Source: Blastococcus sp. TF02-8 | GTDB taxonomy: Bacteria; Actinomycetota; Actinomycetes; Mycobacteriales; Geodermatophilaceae | Length of the DNA stretch: 64,000 nucleotides | NCBI RefSeq assembly: GCF_003319175.1 | Contig: NZ_QOHK01000002.1 | Coordinates: forward strand, 496,001-560,000 | Direction of reading: 5' to 3' | The notes under the pieces: generated by a model | The model's database searches: none | Told to the model about the DNA's origin: nothing | Seen by the model: only the letters and a program-made list of their open reading frames with translations | Made by a program: the position numbers and the translations under genes | Shown here: piece by piece, positions 19,251 to 25,345 of the stretch | Position numbering within the stretch: the stretch's first letter is position 1 | Layout: each line of letters begins with the position of its first letter

Positions 19251-20334
19251 CCTCCCACGTGTCGCCGCCGGCGAGGAGGGCGTCCAGATCCCCGGGGCCC
19301 TGCAGGCGGGCCTCGTCGAGCTGCTCGCTCATCATCGCCTCGTAGCTCGGCTTCTGGACCTTCCGGAAGACGCCCATCGGCGTGTAGCGGAGGTCCTGCG
19401 AGGACAGCCGGGAAAGCGCGAAGGCGTAGGACGGGTCCTCGCGGCTCGCGTCGTGCACCACGATCTGCGAGGCGTCGACCTGGTTGGTCTCGGCGATCCG
19501 CAGGCCGCCGAAGTCGTCCCGGACCACGCACGAGGCGCCGTCGGGGCCGAAGACGAGCGGCTTGCCGTCCTCGAGCGGGATCGTCCACATCGGACCGGTC
19601 GCCGGGTCCTTGAGCAGCTCGAACGCGCCGTCGTTGAAGATGTTGCAGTTCTGGTAGATCTCCACCAGCGACGTGCCCTGGTGCTCGGCGGCCTGCCGCA
19701 GCACCTCGGTCAGGCCCTTGCGGTCGGAGTCCATCGCGCGGCCCACGAAGGTGGCGTCGGCGCCGATGGCCAGCGAGACCGGGTTGAACGGGTGGTCCAG
19801 CGAGCCCATCGGGGTGGACTTGGTGACCTTGCCGACCTCGGAGGTGGGCGAGTACTGCCCCTTGGTGAGGCCGTAGATCCGGTTGTTGAACAGCAGGATC
19901 GTCATGTTCACGTTGCGGCGCAGCGCGTGGATCAGGTGGTTGCCGCCGATCGACAGCGCGTCGCCGTCACCGGTCACCACCCACACCGACAGGTCGGGGC
20001 GGGCGGCGGCCAGCCCGGTCGCGATGGCGGGGGCGCGCCCGTGGATCGAGTGCATCCCGAACGTGTTCATGTAGTACGGGAAACGCGAGGAGCACCCGAT
20101 GCCGGACACGATGACCATGTCCTCACGGGCGATGCCGAGGCTGGGCAGGAAGCTCTGGACCGCGTTGAGGATGACGTAGTCACCGCACCCGGGGCACCAG
20201 CGCACCTCCTGGTCGGTCTTGAAGTCCTTGCCCTTGAGCTCGGTCACCTTGGGACCGTGCTGCTCGAGCGATCGGGCGATGGCGGCGTCGATGGGGGTCG
20301 GCGCATCCGGCATGCCGAGTTCGACGGTGGTCAC
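19240..20334 (-). CDS. korB: 2-oxoacid:ferredoxin oxidoreductase beta subunit
   Basis: This 364-aa subunit binds thiamine diphosphate and, with KorA, oxidises 2-oxoglutarate (or another 2-oxoacid) plus CoA to an acyl-CoA while reducing ferredoxin. WCPGCGDY carries C47 and C50, cluster ligands in this family. The TPP motif runs from GDGDALSIGGNHL to NN in LLFNNRIYGLTKGQ. The GTG start at 20334 overlaps the korA stop by 4 bp, so the two are translationally coupled. In mycobacteria the homologous KorAB supports an alternative TCA-cycle step; the substrate here is inferred from that similarity. Confidence 0.93.
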   Translation of the reverse strand: MTTVELGMPDAPTPIDAAIARSLEQHGPKVTELKGKDFKTDQEVRWCPGCGDYVILNAVQSFLPSLGIAREDMVIVSGIGCSSRFPYYMNTFGMHSIHGRAPAIATGLAAARPDLSVWVVTGDGDALSIGGNHLIHALRRNVNMTILLFNNRIYGLTKGQYSPTSEVGKVTKSTPMGSLDHPFNPVSLAIGADATFVGRAMDSDRKGLTEVLRQAAEHQGTSLVEIYQNCNIFNDGAFELLKDPATGPMWTIPLEDGKPLVFGPDGASCVVRDDFGGLRIAETNQVDASQIVVHDASREDPSYAFALSRLSSQDLRYTPMGVFRKVQKPSYEAMMSEQLDEARLQGPGDLDALLAGGDTWEVTA

Positions 20335-22328
20335 TGCTGAGCTCCGTTCGCAACTGCGTGGTCCACGGCGGCTGGCTGCACCGTGTCGATCGCGTCCTGG
20401 ATCACCGCGGCCAGCTCGGCCGCGCGGAAGGGCAGCCCGCGCACCTGGGTGTGGCTCTGCACGTCCACGAGGTACTTGGCGCGCAGGAGCAGCGAGAGCT
20501 GCCCGAGGTTCATCTCGGGGCAGATCACCCGGTCGTACCGGGCGAGGACCTCGCCGAGGTCGGCGGGGAACGGGTTGATGTGCCGCAGGTGGATCTGGGC
20601 GACCTTGCGACCCGAGCTGCGGATCCGCCGGGCGGCGGCGCCGATCGGGCCGTAGGTGGAGCCCCATCCGATGACGGCCACCCGGGCGTCACCGTCGGGG
20701 TCGTCGACGTCGGTGGGCGGGATCGACGCCGCGATGCCGTCGATCTTGGCCTGCCGGGTGCGGGTCATGAAGTCGTGGTTGGCGGGGTCGTAGGAGATGT
20801 TGCCGGTCTTGTCGGCCTTCTCCAGCCCGCCGATCCGGTGCTGCATGCCCGCCGTGCCGGGGATCGCCCACGCCCGGGCGAGGGTCTCCGGGTCGCGCAG
20901 ATAGGGGAGGAACTCGGGCGTGCCGTCGGGTGCGCTGCCGTTGGGCTCGGTCGCGAAGGCGACGGCGGACGTGAGGTCCGGCAGCGAGTCGGCGTCCGGG
21001 ATCGCCCAGGGCTCGGCGCCGTTGGCCAGGTAGCCGTCCGACAGCAGCATGACCGGGGTGCGGTAGGTCAGCGCGATCCGCGCGGCCTCCACGGCGGCGT
21101 CGAAGCAGTCGCCGGGGGAGCGCGGGGCGATGACCGGGACGGGTGCCTCGCCGTTGCGGCCGAACATGGCCTGCAGCAGGTCCGACTGCTCGGTCTTGGT
21201 CGGCAGGCCGGTCGAGGGACCACCGCGCTGCACGTCGACGACGACCAGCGGCAGCTCGGTCATGACCGCCAGCCCGAGCGCCTCGGACTTCAGCGAGACA
21301 CCGGGGCCCGAGGTCGTCGTGATGCCGAGCGCACCACCGAAGGAGGCGCCCAGGGCGGCACCGATGCCCGCGATCTCGTCCTCGGCCTGGAACGTCCGCA
21401 CGCCGAAGGCCTTGTGCCGGGACAGCTCGTGGAGGATGTCCGACGCCGGCGTGATGGGGTACGCGCCGAGGAAGACCGGCAGGCCCGAGCGCTGGCCGGC
21501 GGCAACGAGGCCGAGGGCCAGCGCCTGGTTGCCGGAGATGTTGCGGTAGCGGCCCGGCTTCATCGGGGCCGGCTTGATCTCGTAGGAGACCGCGAACGCC
21601 TCGGTGGTGTCGCCGTAGTTGTAGCCGGCCCGGAAGGCGGCGATGTTCGCCGCGGCGATCTCGGGCTTGCGGCGGAACTGGCGCTCGAGGAAGCGGATCG
21701 TGCCCTCGGTCGGCCGGTGGTACATCCAGCTCAGCAGGCCGAGGGTGAACATGTTCTTGCTGCGCTCGGCCTCCTTCTTGCCCAGGCCGGAGTCGGCGAG
21801 CGCCTCGAGGGTCATCGACGTCAGCGGCACGCTGACGGTCTGCCACCCCTCCAGGGAGCCGTCCTCCAGCGGGTTGGTCGCGTAGCCGACCTTGGCCAGG
21901 TTCCGCGGCGTGAACTCGTCGGAGTCGACGATGAGCAGGCCGCCGCCGGGGAGCTCGGAGAGGTTGGCCTTGAGCGCGGCCGGGTTCATCGCCACGAGGA
22001 CGTCGGGAGCGTCACCCGGCGTCATGACGTCGTGGTCGGCGAACTGCAGCTGGAAGGAGCTGACGCCCGGCAGGGTGCCCGTTGGCGCCCGGATCTCGGC
22101 GGGGAAGTTGGGCAGCGTCTTGAGGTCGTTGCCGAAGGACGCCGTCTCGCTGGTGAACCGGTTGCCGGTGAGCTGCATGCCGTCGCCGGAGTCACCCGCC
22201 AGGCGGATGACCACGCGGTCGAGTTCGACGACGCTCTTCACCAGCCCGCCGGGGGCCGAGCTGGGCACCGGGGTGGCCAGGGCGCCGTTCGAGTCCGACG
22301 GCGCGACGGTCGGGTTGGTGCCAGTCAT
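20331..22328 (-). CDS. korA: 2-oxoacid:ferredoxin oxidoreductase alpha subunit (gamma-alpha fusion)
   Basis: A 665-aa protein in which the gamma domain (about residues 35-200, [15 protein letters not shown]) is fused to the pyruvate-ferredoxin-type alpha domain (from about residue 230, with [16 protein letters not shown] and [19 protein letters not shown]). The fusion is the usual actinobacterial form. The ATG at 22328 has GGTGGAGGT nine bases upstream; upstream in-frame codons read antisense into the intergenic dyad and were discarded. korB follows with a 4-bp overlap. It is transcribed away from htpX. Confidence 0.93.
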   Translation of the reverse strand: MTGTNPTVAPSDSNGALATPVPSSAPGGLVKSVVELDRVVIRLAGDSGDGMQLTGNRFTSETASFGNDLKTLPNFPAEIRAPTGTLPGVSSFQLQFADHDVMTPGDAPDVLVAMNPAALKANLSELPGGGLLIVDSDEFTPRNLAKVGYATNPLEDGSLEGWQTVSVPLTSMTLEALADSGLGKKEAERSKNMFTLGLLSWMYHRPTEGTIRFLERQFRRKPEIAAANIAAFRAGYNYGDTTEAFAVSYEIKPAPMKPGRYRNISGNQALALGLVAAGQRSGLPVFLGAYPITPASDILHELSRHKAFGVRTFQAEDEIAGIGAALGASFGGALGITTTSGPGVSLKSEALGLAVMTELPLVVVDVQRGGPSTGLPTKTEQSDLLQAMFGRNGEAPVPVIAPRSPGDCFDAAVEAARIALTYRTPVMLLSDGYLANGAEPWAIPDADSLPDLTSAVAFATEPNGSAPDGTPEFLPYLRDPETLARAWAIPGTAGMQHRIGGLEKADKTGNISYDPANHDFMTRTRQAKIDGIAASIPPTDVDDPDGDARVAVIGWGSTYGPIGAAARRIRSSGRKVAQIHLRHINPFPADLGEVLARYDRVICPEMNLGQLSLLLRAKYLVDVQSHTQVRGLPFRAAELAAVIQDAIDTVQPAAVDHAVANGAQQ

Positions 22329-22364
22329 CAGTGGTGTACCTCCACCGGGCGAGGTTACGTGCGT

Positions 22365-22394
22365 GTGTCCGCGCCCGGCTGTGCAACCGGACAC
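22365..22394. promoter_or_regulatory. Inverted repeat between divergent korA and htpX
   Basis: GTGTCCG (22365-22371) and CGGACAC (22388-22394) form a perfect 7-bp dyad with a 16-bp centre. It sits 37 bp before the korA ATG in the 194-bp divergent intergenic region. It could be an operator for korAB, for htpX or for both. A TAACCT hexamer on the minus strand between the dyad and korA could be the -10. No regulator can be named. Confidence 0.35.
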
Positions 22395-22522
22395 GCTGTG
22401 CAGCGGGGAGGATCCCACCACGTCCGGGGGTGCCAACCAAGGCAGCCCTTATCTCATTCCGCCGGGTGACGACCCGGCCATCGGTGGGGAACGGCAGCCC
22501 GGAGGACGGCGTTGGACGGGGC

Positions 22523-23395
22523 GTGCAGCGCTGGAACAACGGACTGAAGACCGCCCTGCTCCTCGGGCTCATGGGCGGTCTGATCCTGATGGCCGGGGCG
22601 CTCATCGGCGGGCGGGGCGGGCTGTTCATCGCGCTCGTCGTGGCGCTCGGCATGAACGGCTACGCCTACTTCAACTCCGACAAGCTCGCCCTGCGCTCCA
22701 TGCGGGCCTTCCCGGTGACCGAGACGCAGGCGCCGCAGCTCTACGCGATGGTCCGCGAGCTGGCCACCTCGGCCCGGCAGCCGATGCCTCGCCTGTACGT
22801 GAGCCCGACCGACCAGCCCAACGCTTTCGCCACCGGTCGCAACCCGCGCAACGCCGCCGTCTGCGTCACCCAGGGCATCCTCGAGCTGCTCGACCGGCGG
22901 CAGCTGCGCGCGGTGCTGGCACACGAGCTCTCGCACGTCTACAACCGCGACATCCTGATCAGCTCCGTCGCCGGCGCCATGGCCACGGTCATCACCTACC
23001 TGGCGCACATGGCGATGTTCGCCTCGCTGTTCGGCGGTCGCTCCGGCGACGACCGCGGCGGCGGCAACGCCGTCGGCGGCCTGCTGCTGATGCTGCTCGG
23101 TCCGATCGCCGCGGGCCTGGTGCAGATGGCGGTCAGCCGCAGCCGGGAGTTCCAGGCGGACGCCTCCGGTGCCGAGCTCTCGCAGGACCCGCTCGCGCTG
23201 GCCGATGCGCTGCGGGTGATCGAGCGGGGCACCGCGGCCCGGCCGCTGCCGCAGGAGGAGCGGCTGGTGACCCAGAGCCACCTGATGATCGCCAACCCCT
23301 TCCGCGGCCAGGGCATGGCCTCGCTGTTCGCCACCCACCCGCCGATGGCCGAGCGCATCGCCCGCCTCGAGCAGATGGCGGGGCGGCAGGGCTGA
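22523..23395 (+). CDS. htpX: Membrane zinc metalloprotease HtpX
   Basis: HtpX (290 aa) is an M48-family membrane protease that degrades misfolded membrane proteins. The N-terminus [16 protein letters not shown] starts the first of two N-terminal helices. The zinc site is HELSH at residues 134-138 with the third ligand E209 in REFQAD, and two more hydrophobic segments lie between. The GTG at 22523 is chosen because the protein then begins exactly as known HtpX proteins do; its ribosome-binding site is weak, so an upstream start cannot be excluded. The gene is divergent from korA. Confidence 0.93.
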   Translation: MQRWNNGLKTALLLGLMGGLILMAGALIGGRGGLFIALVVALGMNGYAYFNSDKLALRSMRAFPVTETQAPQLYAMVRELATSARQPMPRLYVSPTDQPNAFATGRNPRNAAVCVTQGILELLDRRQLRAVLAHELSHVYNRDILISSVAGAMATVITYLAHMAMFASLFGGRSGDDRGGGNAVGGLLLMLLGPIAAGLVQMAVSRSREFQADASGAELSQDPLALADALRVIERGTAARPLPQEERLVTQSHLMIANPFRGQGMASLFATHPPMAERIARLEQMAGRQG

Positions 23396-23516
23396 CGAAC
23401 CTGATGGCCGAGGAGTGCGGCGAGGCGTGCACCTCGACAGGCTGCGCTGCTGTGAGGGGTCAGCGCCCGTGCCGACCGGAGAGCTGTGGACGACGCCGGC
23501 CACGATGTCCCCGGGA

Positions 23517-23543
23517 CCGCCGTTCCGGCCCGCGGAACGGCGG
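23517..23543. terminator. Bidirectional hairpin between htpX and yajQ
   Basis: CCGCCGTTCC and GGAACGGCGG form a perfect 10-bp stem with a 7-nt loop. It stands between two convergent genes, as expected for a shared terminator. No T tract follows, which is common in high-GC actinomycetes. Apart from this hairpin the 180-bp gap 23396-23575 shows nothing. Confidence 0.6.
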
Positions 23544-23575
23544 TAGGAGGGACACCGTGCCGGGCGTCGCCGTCC

Positions 23576-24067
23576 TCAGCGGTAGTTGTCGAACTGCAGG
23601 GCGACGTCGAGGTCGGCCCCGCGGAGCAGCTGCTGGACCGCCTGCAGGTCGTCGCGCTTCTTGCCGCTGACCCGCAGCTGGTCGCCCTGGATCTGCGCCT
23701 GCACGCCCTTCGGCCCCTCGTCGCGGATCAGCTTGGCGATCTTCTTCGCGACGTCGGACTCGATCCCCTGCTTGATCGTGGCGCCGATCTTGTAGGTCTT
23801 GCCCGAGGCCTGCGGGTCGCCAGCGTCGAGCACCTTCAGCGAGATGCCGCGCTTGATCAGCTTCTCCTTGAACACCTCGAGCGCCGCGACGACCCGCTCC
23901 TCGGTGTCGGCCTGCAGGCTCACGCCGTCCTCACCGGCCCACGCGATGGTGGCGTTGGTGCCGCGGAAGTCGAAGCGCTGCGAGAGCTCCTTGCCCGCCT
24001 GGTTCAGGGCGTTGTCGACCTCCTGCCGGTCGACCTTGCTGACGACGTCGAACGATGAGTCGGCCAT
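23576..24067 (-). CDS. YajQ-family nucleotide-binding protein
   Basis: A 163-aa protein of the YajQ family, the usual length. The N-terminus [20 protein letters not shown] and the C-terminal LQFDNYR are characteristic. Some homologues bind cyclic di-GMP and others bind nucleic acid or nucleotides; which applies here cannot be told. The ATG at 24067 matches the family start; the frame stays open upstream but with no conservation and across the tRNA promoter region. It is convergent with htpX and divergent from the tRNA-Tyr gene. Confidence 0.92.
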   Translation of the reverse strand: MADSSFDVVSKVDRQEVDNALNQAGKELSQRFDFRGTNATIAWAGEDGVSLQADTEERVVAALEVFKEKLIKRGISLKVLDAGDPQASGKTYKIGATIKQGIESDVAKKIAKLIRDEGPKGVQAQIQGDQLRVSGKKRDDLQAVQQLLRGADLDVALQFDNYR

Positions 24068-24145
24068 GTCTCCCTCTCCGTGCGGGCGCAGCCCGCCACC
24101 GGACTCGTGTGGTGGGGACCCGTCACCGACGGTCCCCGCGTCTTG

Positions 24146-24151
24146 TAGTCT
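24146..24151 (+). promoter_or_regulatory. Possible -10 of the tRNA-Tyr promoter
   Basis: TAGTCT lies 31 bp before the tRNA and fits a TANNNT -10 hexamer. No convincing -35 is visible at the right distance, so the call is tentative. Confidence 0.3.
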
Positions 24152-24181
24152 CTCCCGCGTACCGAGCACCGCACAGTGCAC

Positions 24182-24263
24182 GGCGGGTTGCCCGAGTGGC
24201 CAATGGGAGCGGACTGTAAATCCGTCGGCTTAGCCTACGAAGGTTCGAATCCTTCACCCGCCA
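24182..24263 (+). tRNA. tRNA-Tyr (GTA anticodon)
   Basis: GGCGGGT (24182-24188) pairs with ACCCGCC (24256-24262), and the discriminator is A24263. The anticodon loop CTGTAAA gives GTA for tyrosine. A long variable arm, typical of bacterial tRNA-Tyr, accounts for the 82-nt length. GGTTCGAATCC forms the T arm. The genomic sequence ends in ACA rather than an encoded CCA. Confidence 0.96.
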
Positions 24264-24276
24264 CACCCGGTACGAC

Positions 24277-24302
24277 GGCCCCCGACCAGCAGGTCGGGGG
24301 CC
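24277..24302 (+). terminator. Terminator hairpin after tRNA-Tyr
   Basis: GGCCCCCGACC and GGTCGGGGGCC form a perfect 11-bp stem with a 4-nt AGCA loop, 13 bp after the tRNA. It also stands downstream of the convergent TadE/G-like gene and could serve both. Confidence 0.8.
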
Positions 24303-24317
24303 GTCGCCGTGTCCGGG

Positions 24318-24749
24318 TCAGGGGAGTGTCGGCGCCCTCGCGCTGGCGACGGCGGTGCGCTCCAGCGGCTCCCCGCCGAGGAAGAGCCAGTCGAAGGCGA
24401 TCTCGACGTACCGCGTGCAGCGCACGGTCACCTCGGCGCCGTCGGTCTCCGCCGACCAGCTGTCCAGCTCGATGCCGCCGTCGGCGAGCTGGTCGGCGAC
24501 CGCCGCCTGGGCGGCCGCACGGGTCAGGGGGAGCTCGGTGCCGACGCCGCGCGTGTAGACGGCGGCCTCGTCGGCCTGGTTGGCGGCGGCCAGCGCCGCG
24601 CCGTCGCAGATCGACTGGACCTCCTGCTGCTCCAGGAAGGCGTCGGACGCGGCGATCGCACCGAAGGCCATCAGTGCCGCGACCAGCCAGCAGACCAGCA
24701 CGAACGGCAGCGTCGAGCCCCGCTCGGGGTCATGGGTCGGGCCGTGCAC
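24318..24749 (-). CDS. Orphan TadE/TadG-like secreted pilus-assembly-type protein
   Basis: A 143-aa protein whose N-terminus RGSTLPFVLVCWLVAALMAF (about residues 10-29) is a single hydrophobic helix of the type found in Flp/Tad helper proteins. It is followed by EQQEVQSICDGAALAAANQA, the typical 'DxAALAAA' region. In Tad loci such proteins are encoded beside TadA/TadB/TadC and Flp pilin, but none of those is present here. It may be a stray minor pseudopilin or an actinobacterial secreted protein of unknown role. The start at 24749 is a plain ATG with no strong ribosome-binding site. The DnaA-box-like cluster begins 28 bp upstream of it. Confidence 0.65.
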   Translation of the reverse strand: MHGPTHDPERGSTLPFVLVCWLVAALMAFGAIAASDAFLEQQEVQSICDGAALAAANQADEAAVYTRGVGTELPLTRAAAQAAVADQLADGGIELDSWSAETDGAEVTVRCTRYVEIAFDWLFLGGEPLERTAVASARAPTLP

Positions 24750-24776
24750 GCGGGGGAGCTAAGCAGCCGGCCGCGG

Positions 24777-24863
24777 TTGTCCACCACCTGTGGACACGAT
24801 CTGTGGACACTGTGGACGGACTCTCACCCGGTCGCCTGATGCGGGCCCGTCGGCTGTGGACGA
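24777..24863. promoter_or_regulatory. Cluster of DnaA-box-like sequences
   Basis: Five matches to the high-GC actinobacterial DnaA box TTGTCCACA (complement TGTGGACAA) lie within 87 bp. TTGTCCACC at 24777 is on the plus strand. TGTGGACAC at 24789 and 24802, TGTGGACGG at 24811 and TGTGGACGA at 24855 are on the minus. Four match 8 of 9 positions and one matches 7 of 9. The first two sites form an inverted pair. The stretch 24750-25081 otherwise has no gene. It could be a DnaA-controlled promoter for the TadE/G-like gene or a DnaA-titrating site. No binding is proven. Confidence 0.45.
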
Positions 24864-25081
24864 CGACGGCGGATGGAGCGTTCTGCGTCACCGAACGTGG
24901 GATCCGAGTGGCGGAAGGTCACGACATGACGTAGGCGCGCGGCGTGTCGACGCCGGCGTGCTTGTCCTCGGCCGTCACGGGAAGCATTGTCTCCGGCGCG
25001 GTCCGTATTCGACGACGCTCTGTCCCCGCGCGTGGATGGCTGCCGCGCCAGCCAGTCTTTTCGTGCCCAGAGGGAGGCGCC

Positions 25082-25168
25082 ATGAACAGCACCGTTCAGC
25101 GTGGAGGTCAGTCGGCTCGCGGGTTCAAGTGGACTCGCGGGTTCAAGTGGACTCGGCAGGCGGGCTGA
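25082..25168 (+). CDS. Small ORF (28 aa) with tandem hexapeptide repeat
   Basis: An ATG at 25082 is preceded by AGGGAGG (25071-25077) with 4 bp spacing and opens a 28-codon frame ending in TGA. The peptide contains the hexapeptide GFKWTR twice in tandem, encoded by an exact 18-bp direct repeat. It is basic, with two Trp and no hydrophobic helix or cysteine. A strong hairpin 28 bp downstream could terminate a separate short transcript. The frame is open back to a GTG at 24944, but that extension has no ribosome-binding site. I do not recognise the peptide. It could be a small protein, a leader peptide or non-coding; only the ribosome-binding site, repeat and terminator support it. Confidence 0.4.
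   Translation: MNSTVQRGGQSARGFKWTRGFKWTRQAG
25116..25151 (+). repeat. Two exact tandem copies of an 18-bp unit
   Basis: The unit CTCGCGGGTTCAAGTGGA occurs at 25116-25133 and 25134-25151 with no mismatch. The unit is six codons long, so the reading frame of the small ORF is kept. It is the only obvious tandem repeat of this size in a non-conserved part of the window. Confidence 0.9.
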
Positions 25169-25196
25169 CCGCACCCGTCCACGGGCTCACCCGCGA

Positions 25197-25226
25197 GGGG
25201 CAGTCGTTCTGCTGAACGGCTGCCCC
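25197..25226 (+). terminator. Terminator-like hairpin after the small ORF
   Basis: GGGGCAGTCGTTC pairs with GAACGGCTGCCCC over 13 bp with one T-G wobble and a TGCT loop. It lies 28 bp after the stop of the small ORF and 120 bp before the GGDEF-EAL gene, so it would separate the two transcripts. Confidence 0.65.
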
Positions 25227-25287
25227 GACTCATGTTCGGCGTGCGACGTGCCGAGGTCTTCCCGGATCGATCCTCGACCGGAAGGTC

Positions 25288-25315
25288 TTGCGGCGGCCGT
25301 GGTCGCTGCTAGCCT
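25288..25315 (+). promoter_or_regulatory. Possible promoter of the GGDEF-EAL gene
   Basis: TTGCGG (25288-25293) and TAGCCT (25310-25315) are separated by 16 bp and lie 30 bp before the start codon. This fits a sigma-70-type promoter with a short leader. The match is moderate. Confidence 0.4.
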
Positions 25316-25345
25316 TCGCCCGCCTGACGACCTGGGGGAGTCCAC

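Noticed and set aside
24944..25168. A 74-codon version of the repeat-containing small ORF starting at a GTG
   Set aside because: The extra N-terminal part has no ribosome-binding site and no recognisable content; the ATG at 25082 has AGGGAGG.
24824..25174. A minus-strand frame in which the 18-bp repeat would encode SPLEPA twice
   Set aside because: No ribosome-binding site at its start, and the downstream hairpin is oriented for the plus-strand ORF; it cannot be excluded completely.
24182..25345. Possible genomic island attached to tRNA-Tyr
   Set aside because: No integrase, no direct repeat of the tRNA 3' end and no long stretch of different base composition are visible. The region is short and bounded by core genes.
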